18,916 bases of DNA from JBEKHT01 sp050012135 (GTDB lineage Bacteria > Chloroflexota > Anaerolineae > Anaerolineales > RBG-16-64-43). The stretch covers positions 1-18,916 of the forward strand of contig JBEKHT010000045.1 in the NCBI GenBank assembly GCA_050012135.1, written 5' to 3'. This document shows positions 7,718 to 14,951 of this stretch, in pieces. The position numbers and the translations under genes were made by a program. How positions within the stretch are numbered: the first letter of the stretch is position 1; every line of letters begins with the position of its first letter. The notes beneath the pieces were generated by a model. It saw only the letters and a program-made list of their open reading frames with translations. It was not told the origin of the DNA and made no database searches.

Positions 7718-7882
7718 GCCTACCTCCGCTGCTTGAGATGAACCCAAGGGGCCCGCGATCGAGTTGCGTTGGGGTGCGGCCGGGCGGTTTCATGCCGCCG
7801 GAAGCCTCTGACTTTCAAGTGCACATTGCGTGCCAGGTCCTGGTCGGGTTGGGAGCCGGGGATCATAGCGGTTTCCCGGCGG

Positions 7883-7888
7883 TATACT
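7883..7888 (+). promoter_or_regulatory. Possible -10 box of rel
   Basis: TATACT lies 22 bases ahead of the rel ATG in the 193-bp divergent gap. No good -35 stands 16-18 bases upstream, so this is tentative. I saw no convincing promoter for the divergent minus-strand gene in the same gap. Confidence 0.3.
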
Positions 7889-7910
7889 AGGGCTGTCGCC
7901 TGGGTGGTCA

Positions 7911-10070
7911 ATGAAACTGGAAACCCTTCTCGAATCCCTGCCAGATCTTCTTCTCTCGGAGAGGGAGATGATCGAGCGGGCCTACGCGATTGCAGAGCGG
8001 GCTCACGATGGCCAGTATCGCGCCTCGGGGGAACCCTATGTGCAGCACTGCCTGGCTGTGGCAAAGATCCTGGCAGATTTTGGGGTTCCGGCGACAACTA
8101 TTGCTGCCGGCCTGCTGCATGACACGGTTGAGGATGGGGGTGTGTCGTTGGTGCAGATCGAGCGCGAGTTTGGGCACGAGGTCGCCCAGCAGGTGGATGG
8201 GGTTACCAAGCTTACCAATCTGCCCAGGGTTTCAAAGGGAGATGGCCGGCCGGACGGGGTCCAAGAGTCGGCGCGTCGGAAGGACATGGATGTTGAGAGC
8301 CTTCGCAAGATCTTCCTTGCGATGGGAGATGACGTGCGTGTCGTCATCATCAAGCTGGCAGATCGCCTTCATAACATGCGCACGCTCAGCCACCTCGAGC
8401 CGGAGCGCAGGCGGCGTATTGCGCAGGAAACCCTAGAAATCTTCGCCCCTCTGGCCAACCGACTGGGCATGTGGCAAATGAAATGGGAGCTGGAGGATCT
8501 TGGTTTCCGCTACGTCAACCCGCAGGTGTACAAGGAGATCGCCGGAAAGCTTGAAGAGCGGAGGACCGACCGCGAGGACAAAATGGCGCAAATCGTCCAG
8601 CGCCTCAGAGAGGTGCTGAACGAAGCGGGCTTGTCGGCGGAGGTAAGCGGCCGCCCCAAGCACATTTACTCCATCTATCGCAAGATGCTTCGCAAAGGCG
8701 TGGCGTTTGAATCGGTCCATGACGTGCGGGCCGTCCGCATCATCGTCCAGGACATCCCCAGTTGCTACGTGACCTTGGGCGTCATTCACAATCACTGGTC
8801 CCCCCTGCCTGGCGACTTCGACGACTACATAGCCTCGCCCAAGGACAACTTCTACCAGTCCTTGCACACTGCGGTGGTTTACGATGATGGAAAAACCATC
8901 GAGGTCCAAATCCGCACCCCGGAGATGCACCAAAACGCGGATCTTGGGATTGCCGCCCATTGGCGATACAAGGAGGGGGGGCGGCGCGACGAAGCCTTCG
9001 AGCGCAGAATCCTATGGCTTCGCAGCCTCATGGATTGGCGCCAAGAGGTTCAGGATGCGGGTGAATTCGTCGATGCGCTCAAATCGGAGGTCTTCCAGGA
9101 TCGCGTGTACGCCTTTACACCGAAGGGGGATGTGATCGATCTGCCCGCAGGCTCTACGGCTATCGACTTCGCTTACCACGTTCATACTGAGATCGGCCAT
9201 CGCTGCCGGGGAGCCCGGGTCAACGGCAAGCTCCTTTCCTTGGACTATCGCCTGAGGACGGGGGATCAGGTGGAGATCGTCACCACGCGCAATGGGGGAC
9301 CGAGCCGCGATTGGCTCAACCCGGATTTGCGCCTCGTGCGCTCGCAACGGGCGATCAGCAAGATCCGACAGTGGTTCAAGCGAGAGGACCAGGACCAACG
9401 CATTTCCGAAGGCCGAGAAATCGTGGAACGCGAATTGCGCAGGTTGGGTGTGGAGGGTCTCACCCTCGAGAGCCTGGGGAAAGGGCTGGGCTATGGCACC
9501 CTGAACGAGTTTCTTGCTGCGGTCGGCTCCGGCGATCTTACCGCGGCCAGGATCGTGGCCAAGATTCTCGAGACCGAGTCCGGAGTCTTGGAAGAGTTTC
9601 CGGCACTCACCCCTCCTTCCGAGACAACCACACCGGATGTGAACATCACCGGATTGAGGGGCATGCTCACCTCCATGGCCCGCTGTTGCAAGCCGGTCCC
9701 GGGAGACCCGATCGTCGGCTACGTAACCCGCGGGCGAGGCGCCACCATTCACCGCACGGACTGCCCCAACATCCTGCGCGTGCGCGACAAGGAAAGGCTG
9801 TTGCACGTTTCCTGGGGGCGCCCGGCAAGGACCTACCCGGTGGCTGTGCGGGTTACCGCTTACGACCGGGAGGGATTGCTTCGAGATGTGTCCACCGTGG
9901 TAGGTGAAGAACACATCAATCTAAGCAATGTGGTCTCCAGCACCAAAGCCCACCTGGCCATGATTGATCTGGTGATGGAGGTCACGGACCTGGGCCAACT
10001 AAGCCGGGTACTCAATCGCGTCGAGGCTCTCCCCAACGTCATGGAAGCCCGGCGAGTACGGGCTGGATGA
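7911..10070 (+). CDS. rel: Bifunctional (p)ppGpp synthetase/hydrolase (Rel)
   Basis: A 719-residue long RelA/SpoT homologue that makes and hydrolyses (p)ppGpp in the stringent response. The hydrolase HD domain appears intact: H46, H70-D71 with E74-D75 in LLHDTVEDG, and N155 in LADRLHNMRT. The synthetase domain has GRPKHIYSIYRKM (248-260), D271 and E331 (IEVQIRT), which line up with Rel_Seq D264 and E323. A TGS domain follows (DRVYAFTPKGDVIDLP, ~398-458), then the helical region, the zinc-finger/CC motif ARCCKPVPGDP (590-600) and a C-terminal ACT domain (YPVAVRVTAYDREGLLRDVS, ~642-719). With both active sites complete, it is probably the main Rel of the cell. A Cys replaces the usual Pro after H46. 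The ribosome site is weak (GGTGG). moeA follows 64 bp downstream. Confidence 0.97.
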   Translation: MKLETLLESLPDLLLSEREMIERAYAIAERAHDGQYRASGEPYVQHCLAVAKILADFGVPATTIAAGLLHDTVEDGGVSLVQIEREFGHEVAQQVDGVTKLTNLPRVSKGDGRPDGVQESARRKDMDVESLRKIFLAMGDDVRVVIIKLADRLHNMRTLSHLEPERRRRIAQETLEIFAPLANRLGMWQMKWELEDLGFRYVNPQVYKEIAGKLEERRTDREDKMAQIVQRLREVLNEAGLSAEVSGRPKHIYSIYRKMLRKGVAFESVHDVRAVRIIVQDIPSCYVTLGVIHNHWSPLPGDFDDYIASPKDNFYQSLHTAVVYDDGKTIEVQIRTPEMHQNADLGIAAHWRYKEGGRRDEAFERRILWLRSLMDWRQEVQDAGEFVDALKSEVFQDRVYAFTPKGDVIDLPAGSTAIDFAYHVHTEIGHRCRGARVNGKLLSLDYRLRTGDQVEIVTTRNGGPSRDWLNPDLRLVRSQRAISKIRQWFKREDQDQRISEGREIVERELRRLGVEGLTLESLGKGLGYGTLNEFLAAVGSGDLTAARIVAKILETESGVLEEFPALTPPSETTTPDVNITGLRGMLTSMARCCKPVPGDPIVGYVTRGRGATIHRTDCPNILRVRDKERLLHVSWGRPARTYPVAVRVTAYDREGLLRDVSTVVGEEHINLSNVVSSTKAHLAMIDLVMEVTDLGQLSRVLNRVEALPNVMEARRVRAG

Positions 10071-10134
10071 AGGCAGCGCAGAGCGGGTGCTTTCGCCCGC
10101 CCGTGCCCCTGTCTTCCCAGGCTGAGGCAGAGAG

Positions 10135-11373
10135 GTGACCGGCACGTTGCTGAGCGTCGAACTGGCACGTGACCGCTTGCTGAAGGAATTCACCAGCCTG
10201 CCCGGGGAAGAGGTGAGCCTGCGGGACGGCCTGGCACGAGTGTTGGCAATGGACCTGGTTGCCAACCAGGACTTGCCCCGTTTCTCCAACTCCTCGATGG
10301 ACGGGTTTGCGCTGCGTGCCGAAGATGTGCGCGGTGCGTCCCGGCGGAACCCTGTCCGACTTCAGGTCGTGCTCGATGTGCCCGCCGGGTACTCGCCGCC
10401 TGCCTCCCTTCCCGCGGGGGCGGCCGCCCGGGTGATGACCGGAGCGCCGATTCCTGCGGGAGCCGACTGCGTCGTTCCGGTCGAGCAAACGGATTTGAAC
10501 GCCATGCGCCCAGCCCTTCCCGGGGAAATCGGGATCTTGGCCGAGATGCAGCCAGGCGAAAACATTCGGCCCGGGGGGTTCGACATAAAGGTGGGGGAGA
10601 GAATCCTAGCGCGGGGCACCCGCTTGCGTCCGCAGGAGATCGCCTTGCTTGCCAGTCTGGGCCAAGCCTCGGTCCAGGTCACTCAACGCCCCACGATCGC
10701 CATCGTCTCCACGGGAAGTGAACTGGTGCCTGTGGGCCGATCTCTGCGGGCGGGCGAGATCTTCGAGAGCAATTCCTTGATGCTGGAGGCTCTGGTCAGC
10801 GAGGCGGGAGGTCGACCAATCTTACTGGGGATCGCACCTGATGATCCGGCGGAGATCGGATTGAGATTCGACTCGGCCCTGGACCAGGGCGCCGATCTGA
10901 TTCTTTCATCCGCGGGGGTTTCGGTTGGAGCCTATGACTACGTTCGCCAAGTCGTCGAGAAGAGGGGGCGTCTGTCCTTTTGGAGAGTGAACCTCCGTCC
11001 CGGTAGACCTCTGGCCTTCGGTCGTTATCGGGGTGTCCCGGTTATGGGCCTGCCGGGAAACCCCGTTTCCTCATTTGTCACCTTTGAATTGTTTGCTCGG
11101 CCCGCGATCACCGCGTTGCTGGGGGCCGTTCCCCGGCCGAGGCCGAGGGTCACGGCGCGCTTGACCGAGGATCTCGAATCCGACGGGAGAGAAACCTACT
11201 TGCGAGGGCGGAGCCTGTGGGATCTTGGGCAATGGCGTGTGAGCCTCAGCGGAAACCAAGGCTCCTCGGCACTCTCCGCATTGGTGCGTGCCAATTCCCT
11301 GATTCGCCTGCCGGCTGGAACCACTTGTGTTCCCGCCGGATCGCCAGTGGAGGTGTGGCTCCTGGAGGATTAG
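10135..11373 (+). CDS. moeA: MoeA, molybdopterin molybdotransferase
   Basis: A 412-residue enzyme that inserts molybdate into adenylated molybdopterin, the last step of molybdenum cofactor synthesis. Family marks in order: SSMDGFAL with D56; RVMTGAPIPAGAD at 99-111; ENIRPGGFD at 142-150; STGSEL with E196; GEIFESNS at 207-214; the MPT-binding loop SSAGVSVGAYDY with D268; PGRPLAFG; and GLPGNPVSS at 305-313. A C-terminal domain IV follows (from about 335). SSAGVSVG departs from the usual TSGGVSVG. The start is GTG with GAGG 7 bases upstream; TTG at 10147 is a weaker alternative. It lies 64 bp after rel, and a small GCGGG/CCCGC hairpin without a U-tract sits between them (10083-10100), so read-through from rel is possible. 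A pterin dehydratase-like gene is about 1.8 kb away. Confidence 0.95.
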   Translation: MTGTLLSVELARDRLLKEFTSLPGEEVSLRDGLARVLAMDLVANQDLPRFSNSSMDGFALRAEDVRGASRRNPVRLQVVLDVPAGYSPPASLPAGAAARVMTGAPIPAGADCVVPVEQTDLNAMRPALPGEIGILAEMQPGENIRPGGFDIKVGERILARGTRLRPQEIALLASLGQASVQVTQRPTIAIVSTGSELVPVGRSLRAGEIFESNSLMLEALVSEAGGRPILLGIAPDDPAEIGLRFDSALDQGADLILSSAGVSVGAYDYVRQVVEKRGRLSFWRVNLRPGRPLAFGRYRGVPVMGLPGNPVSSFVTFELFARPAITALLGAVPRPRPRVTARLTEDLESDGRETYLRGRSLWDLGQWRVSLSGNQGSSALSALVRANSLIRLPAGTTCVPAGSPVEVWLLED

Positions 11374-11524
11374 CCGAAGAGAGGACAGCCACGCTCGGGA
11401 GCAGGAGAAAAACGATCCGATTCCATTGGGGGCGGCTGGCCTGCGTCGGTGATCCAAAGAAGTGGAGGACTCCGCAGCGCGGCCTTCATCTGGTGGCTGC
11501 ACCCCTTGGGGCGAAACTCGTGCC

Positions 11525-11552
11525 TTGACAAATCCTTCGAGCATGATATGTT
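11525..11552 (+). promoter_or_regulatory. Strong sigma-70-type promoter of the four-Cys acidic protein
   Basis: A perfect TTGACA (11525-11530) and TATGTT (11547-11552) are separated by 16 bp. They are followed by a leader of about 50 bases that ends in a GAGGAGG ribosome site. This is the clearest plus-strand promoter in the window. Confidence 0.75.
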
Positions 11553-11608
11553 TTCATTTATGGGCCCAGCGTCCCGGCAGCCAAATCAATCCGGTCTGAG
11601 GAGGGGCA

Positions 11609-11851
11609 ATGCCTAGGATCCGTTGTCGCTACCTCGATTGTGTTTTCCTCGAGGAGGGATATTGCGGGGCGGCTGCCATCGAACTCGATCCGGACGCAGG
11701 TTGCCTGACCTACTCGCAAACTGAGGAAGCCGAAGCTCCGCCGGAATGGGAAGCACAAGAGTTTGAGGAGGAGTGGGAAGACGAAGAGGATGGTTTCGAA
11801 GTGGAGGAAGAGGAGGAAGAGGCCTGGGAGGACGACGAGGAGGAGACCTAG
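11609..11851 (+). CDS. Small four-cysteine acidic protein (DUF1540-like)
   Basis: An 80-residue protein of unknown function. The N-terminal half has C6-x4-C11-x7-C19-x12-C32 in RCRYLDC..YCGAAAIELD..GCLTY, which resembles the short metal-knuckle pattern of DUF1540 proteins (C..C..C-A..I..C-TF). The C-terminal half, from about residue 39, is almost entirely Glu and Asp with some Trp and Phe, giving a strongly negative and probably disordered tail. A GAGGAGG ribosome site is 4-5 bases ahead of the ATG. It has its own consensus-like promoter and a strong terminator, so it is a single-gene unit and probably well expressed. Coding status is supported by this signal set and the Cys pattern. Metal binding, or binding to a basic partner through the tail, is inference. 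Confidence 0.85.
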   Translation: MPRIRCRYLDCVFLEEGYCGAAAIELDPDAGCLTYSQTEEAEAPPEWEAQEFEEEWEDEEDGFEVEEEEEEAWEDDEEET

Positions 11852-11912
11852 GCCAGAGCCTTGCCAGGCGAAGATTGGAAGTCGCAAGGGATCACGATCA
11901 GGCATCCAAACC

Positions 11913-11943
11913 TCAGGCGAGCCCGGGCTCGCCTGATTTGTTT
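11913..11943 (+). terminator. Rho-independent terminator of the four-Cys gene
   Basis: A perfect 24-base palindrome (11913-11936; arms TCAGGCGAGC / GCTCGCCTGA around CCGG) is followed by TTTGTTT. It lies 62 bp after the acidic-protein stop and ahead of the convergent S1 gene, for which it could also act, though with a poorer U-tract on that strand. Confidence 0.8.
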
Positions 11944-11969
11944 AGAGTGAGGGAGGTCCCGGCTGAGGG

Positions 11970-12701
11970 CTATGGCTTGCGAACCGAGGTCTCCAGGGTG
12001 CGCGAAATGATCTCCTCTTGCTCTCGCCTCTTGAGGTCCGTATTGGACTTTCTCGTTCGAGGGCCTGGGGCCGCCTGCCCCTGGCGGTCCGCTGTCTCGC
12101 GAGCTTTCTCAAACGCTGCCTGCATGGCCGTTATCGGGGGTTCCTCGGCAGGCTCCGCAGGGCCCTCCTCGGCCTTGATCTCCAGGGCCTTGAGGCTGAG
12201 CTGGATCTGCTTCTTTTTGCGAATGACCTCGAGAATACGCACATCGATTTCGTCGCCGACGTGCACAATGTCGGCAGGATCCTTGACATAGTTGCCGGAC
12301 AGCTCACTGACGTGGACGAGGCCAGGCCGCTCTGCCCCCAGGTCAACAAAGACGCCGAACTTCTCCAGCCGAACGACGGTGCCGTGCACGGTCATGCCCT
12401 TCTTCAGCTCGGACCAATCGTAAGCCAAGGGCTTGACCATTGTCAGTTCGAGCTTCCCGTTGCCCGGATCGACGGCTCGCACCCAGACGGTGACCCCTTG
12501 GCCGACTTGGACCGCTTCCCCGACCTTGTTGACCGGCCCATGACGGAGCTCCGAAAGGTGAACGAAGCCTTCCTTCTCCGCGCCCACATCCACAAAGGCG
12601 CCGTACAGGTCAACCCGTGTGATCTGGCCGTGGAGCTCCATCTTGGGTTTCAGTTGCAGAAGAGAAACTGGGTTTGCTCCCTGTGGAGATCCATCTCCCA
12701 T
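11970..12701 (-). CDS. Two-domain S1 RNA-binding protein
   Basis: A 243-residue protein with two S1 OB-fold domains: residues ~20-89 (MELHGQITRVDLYGAFVDVG.. GFVHLSEL) and ~101-172 (GMTVHGTVVRLEKFGVFVDLG.. GLVHVSEL). They are followed by an acidic/proline linker and a charged helical tail (~190-243). It resembles the S1 repeats of ribosomal protein S1, Tex and polynucleotide phosphorylase, but is far shorter than RpsA (four to six repeats). It may therefore be a small S1-like translation or RNA-turnover factor. The frame is open 35 codons further, but GGAGGT stands about 6 bases ahead of ATG 12701, which I take as the start. It is divergent from the pterin dehydratase gene and convergent with the acidic-protein gene. 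Function beyond RNA binding is not known. Confidence 0.88.
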   Translation of the reverse strand: MGDGSPQGANPVSLLQLKPKMELHGQITRVDLYGAFVDVGAEKEGFVHLSELRHGPVNKVGEAVQVGQGVTVWVRAVDPGNGKLELTMVKPLAYDWSELKKGMTVHGTVVRLEKFGVFVDLGAERPGLVHVSELSGNYVKDPADIVHVGDEIDVRILEVIRKKKQIQLSLKALEIKAEEGPAEPAEEPPITAMQAAFEKARETADRQGQAAPGPRTRKSNTDLKRREQEEIISRTLETSVRKP

Positions 12702-13005
12702 GGGCACCTCCCCTTGCGCAGGCGTTTTGTGAGTTGCGCTACAGCGGGGGTCTGGTTGAGGACGCTCTTGGGCTGGAGGCCACGGAACCGACGACTGCAA
12801 GCCCAAATCGATCCACCGAGGACCCTGCGGGTAGCACTGGCCCGGGACCCGACACAGGAGGCGGGCGCTGTTGCACAGTCCCTTGCGCGGGCACGATACA
12901 GGGGCCGCATTCCTGATCGCTCAGGCTGCCTGCCCCTCCTCGATCGAACCCCTCTCGGTTGCCGCATTCTACCGCAAGAGGGGCGGTCCGACAAGGGACG
13001 CACGG

Positions 13006-13034
13006 TTGGTTGCTGTCCGCAAATCGTTTAGAAT
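13006..13034 (+). promoter_or_regulatory. Putative promoter of the pterin dehydratase gene
   Basis: TTGGTT (13006-13011) and TAGAAT (13029-13034) are spaced 17 bp. The predicted transcript would start near 13041, leaving a leader of about 110 bases. Confidence 0.5.
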
Positions 13035-13063
13035 CGGAGGGGCGAGGAGAGCAACGGCGGGAA

Positions 13064-13101
13064 CGGCTCGCTTGGTGCGCCCAAACCGGCGAGGCGAGCC
13101 G
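13064..13101 (+). promoter_or_regulatory. Hairpin in the leader of the pterin dehydratase gene
   Basis: Perfect 8-bp arms CGGCTCGC (13064-13071) and GCGAGCCG (13094-13101) enclose a second small hairpin TTGG/CCAA (13072-13075 / 13081-13084). It lies mid-leader and ends about 50 bases ahead of the start codon. It does not match a riboswitch class I can recognise. Confidence 0.4.
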
Positions 13102-13153
13102 ACTGTGGACGTCGTCCTGTGGGTGCCAAGGTTCTCGAATTATGGAGCGAGAG

Positions 13154-13501
13154 ATGAGCGACCTAATGAAGATGAAGTGCGTTCCCTGTCGGGGAGGAGA
13201 GCCCCCCTTGACGGAAGGACAGATTGAAGAGTTCCGGACTCAGCTGGCGGACTGGGAGGTGCTCGAAAGGGAGGGGATCAAGAGGCTGCAGCGGACCTTC
13301 AAGTTCAAGGACTTTCGGGAGGCACTCGCCTTCACGGACCGCGTGGGGGGGCTGGCCGAAAGCGAGGGGCATGACCCGGCGATCTTGACGGAGTACGGCA
13401 AGGTGACGGTGACCTGGTGGACCCACAAGATCAGGGGACTCCATCAAAATGACTTCATCATGAGCGCCAAGACCGCGGAAATCTATGCCCGCGGGGGCTG
13501 A
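13154..13501 (+). CDS. Pterin-4a-carbinolamine dehydratase-like protein
   Basis: A 115-residue protein of the PCD/DCoH family (called phhB in some bacteria), which dehydrates 4a-hydroxytetrahydrobiopterin and may act on other pterins. Visible marks are KCVPCRGGEPPLT (8-20), FKFKDFREALAFTDRVGGLAE (49-69), EGHDPAIL, and VTWWTHKIRGLHQNDF (86-101). H73 and H91 keep the 18-residue spacing of DCoH H61 and H79, but the second histidine of the usual HHP is Asp74. Of several in-frame ATGs, that at 13154 has GGAG 6 bases upstream and matches family N-termini; ATG 13142 is the alternative. No phenylalanine hydroxylase is nearby. Family membership is sure; full catalytic activity is less so. Confidence 0.92.
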   Translation: MSDLMKMKCVPCRGGEPPLTEGQIEEFRTQLADWEVLEREGIKRLQRTFKFKDFREALAFTDRVGGLAESEGHDPAILTEYGKVTVTWWTHKIRGLHQNDFIMSAKTAEIYARGG

Positions 13502-13526
13502 AAGGCGGTGGGGAGAGGCGGTCATC

Positions 13527-13581
13527 CTGGGCCTCGGGGTCCAATTCTGTGCGCGATCCGGGGGACTAGGGGGAGGCCCAG
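13527..13581 (+). repeat. Inverted repeat ahead of the recombinase gene
   Basis: Perfect 9-bp arms CTGGGCCTC (13527-13535) and GAGGCCCAG (13573-13581) with a 37-base spacer fill most of the 98-bp gap between the pterin dehydratase stop and the recombinase start. It could be an mRNA hairpin or a protein-binding site. No U-tract follows, so it is not an obvious terminator. Confidence 0.4.
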
Positions 13582-13599
13582 CCATGGGAAGGCGAGATC

Positions 13600-14796
13600 A
13601 TGGGGCTCACCCAACGGGCGAATGGTGGCGGTCAGACCATGCCTGAAATTCGAGAACGCTTGGAGACCAAGGGGAAGCGAGCCAGATCCGAGTTGCCTGT
13701 CCAGGCGGCAGACTTTCTCAAGGCCGCTCTCAAGTCGGAGAGAACCCGAGAAAATTACCGCTGGGCCCTTGTCGCGCTGGAGGATTTCGCGGTGCAGACG
13801 GGCTATGGGGGGACAAGGCCTTCACGACCGCTTTCGCCGGCCGGCATACGCGACGATTTGCTCGTGTCCTTCCTGGATTGGCTCCGATCCAAAAGAAAGT
13901 ATTCTCCGGCCACCCTCGCTTTGTACGTGGCAGCCGTCAAGCGCTACCTCGGATGGCTGTATGCGCGCGGGAAGTTGCCCCCCGCATTTCGGCTGGATCA
14001 GGCGCGGGAGAAGCTCAAGGAGGAGACCCGCGGCGGGGCGCTGCGCTACCCTCCCCGTCACCCGGATCCGAGCTTGGCCTCGATCCTGGCTTTCTACGAC
14101 GAGTTGCCCCTTCCGCCGGCCAGGAATCCCGCTTCGAAAAGGAAGCGATTGGTCATCCTTCGGGATCGGGCCGTGGTTCACGCGCTTTATTCCTCGGCCG
14201 GGCGGGTCAGCGAGGTCGCGCAGCTCGATTGCGCTGGGGTGGACAAGGGCTATGCCACTACCGTCGAGGTGGCTGGGAAGGGCGGAAAGACGCGGACACT
14301 GATTCTCACCCAGGAAGCTCAACATGCTATTCGCGAGTACCTTGCCGAACGAGAGCGTCAGGGCGAGGATTTGGGAGTCCGGCGGATGCGGATGGCTCGC
14401 TCGGCTCCCGCTCCCCTCTTTGTCAGTCATGGCAGAGGGAAGAGGGCCCGCATCTCGCGAACGACGCTCTGGCGGGTTGTCGCAGAGGCCGCTCGTGCCT
14501 TGGGACTCAAGCCCGGCAGCGGTCCCCACGCCTTCCGCCACTTTCGCGCTCAGTCCTTGCGGGATGAGGGCATGGACTTGGGTTTGCTTCAAGCCTTGCT
14601 CGGTCATTCGAGCATCGAGACCACTCGGCGCATCTATGCGCCTCACACCAACGTGAGCCAGCTGGTCGACGCCCTCTCCACGTACGGGATCCCTGCGGGA
14701 GAGGCCGCCCGGAAAGCCCGAAAAGTCATTCCCGGCGAGTTGCCGGGGCCAGCGGCACCTTCTTCACGATCCAAGTCGGGCCGAGAAACTCGCTGA
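13600..14796 (+). CDS. Tyrosine recombinase (XerC/D- or integrase-like)
   Basis: A 398-residue site-specific recombinase of the phage-integrase family. The N-terminal SAM-like DNA-binding domain is at ~33-130 (TRENYRWALVALEDFA; YSPATLALYVAAVKRYLGWLY). The catalytic domain carries the complete set: R202 (SSAGRVSEVAQLD), K227 (GKGGK), H310 and R313 (PHAFRHFRAQ), H336 (LLGHSSIETT) and nucleophile Y346. Tyrosine is 10 rather than the common 9 residues after H336. About 50 extra residues follow the tyrosine (Lys/Pro/Ser-rich tail), and extra residues lie at 253-270. It is thus longer than the ~300-residue XerC/XerD. ATG 13600 has GAAGG 7 bases upstream; ATG 13639 is a weaker alternative. No excisionase, att duplication or phage genes accompany it, so host dimer-resolution or relic-element origin are both open. 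Confidence 0.9.
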   Translation: MGLTQRANGGGQTMPEIRERLETKGKRARSELPVQAADFLKAALKSERTRENYRWALVALEDFAVQTGYGGTRPSRPLSPAGIRDDLLVSFLDWLRSKRKYSPATLALYVAAVKRYLGWLYARGKLPPAFRLDQAREKLKEETRGGALRYPPRHPDPSLASILAFYDELPLPPARNPASKRKRLVILRDRAVVHALYSSAGRVSEVAQLDCAGVDKGYATTVEVAGKGGKTRTLILTQEAQHAIREYLAERERQGEDLGVRRMRMARSAPAPLFVSHGRGKRARISRTTLWRVVAEAARALGLKPGSGPHAFRHFRAQSLRDEGMDLGLLQALLGHSSIETTRRIYAPHTNVSQLVDALSTYGIPAGEAARKARKVIPGELPGPAAPSSRSKSGRETR

Positions 14797-14803
14797 ATCC
14801 GGA

Positions 14804-14881
14804 CGGGCTCGTCGCAGGAAAGGGACTCGCTGAGCGAGCCGGTAGCCCGCAGCTGCCGAGCAGGCGCTTTTCCCCTTTTTT
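14804..14881 (+). terminator. Possible terminator region after the recombinase
   Basis: The spacer to tilS contains nested inverted repeats: CGGGCT 14804-14809 with AGCCCG 14844-14849, and CTCGC/GCGAG inside. They are followed by a small CTGC-CGA-GCAG hairpin and then TTTTCCCCTTTTTT (14868-14881). The U-rich end fits termination, but the hairpin nearest to it is short. Confidence 0.4.
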
Positions 14882-14938
14882 CTGGGTCTGCCGGATGCCT
14901 GCGCGCGGACAGGCCGCCCCAAGATCGTTGAGCTTGAA

Positions 14939-14944
14939 TATAAT
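14939..14944 (+). promoter_or_regulatory. Perfect -10 box directly ahead of tilS (leaderless start)
   Basis: TATAAT ends 7 bases before the tilS ATG at 14952, and no -35 or Shine-Dalgarno stands at the proper distance. This spacing is what a leaderless mRNA beginning at the ATG would show. Confidence 0.5.
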
Positions 14945-14951
14945 CGCTGGC

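Larger units (their letters stand above)
12702..13153. other. 452-bp divergent intergenic region
   Basis: The gap lies between the S1 gene (minus) and the pterin dehydratase gene (plus). Open frames crossing it show no ribosome site or recognisable protein. The right end holds a plus-strand promoter and a hairpin-bearing leader, listed separately. I found no convincing promoter for the S1 gene, and no tRNA, RNase P, SRP or tmRNA signature in the remaining ~300 bp. Confidence 0.5.

Noticed and set aside
9012..9914. 300-codon minus-strand open frame opposite rel
   Set aside because: Rel is intact in the other strand with all domains; this frame has no start signals or motifs.
12930..12965. GGTTCGATC on the minus strand, resembling a tRNA T-loop
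   Set aside because: Flanking bases do not form the 5-bp T stem and no acceptor or anticodon arm can be folded around it.
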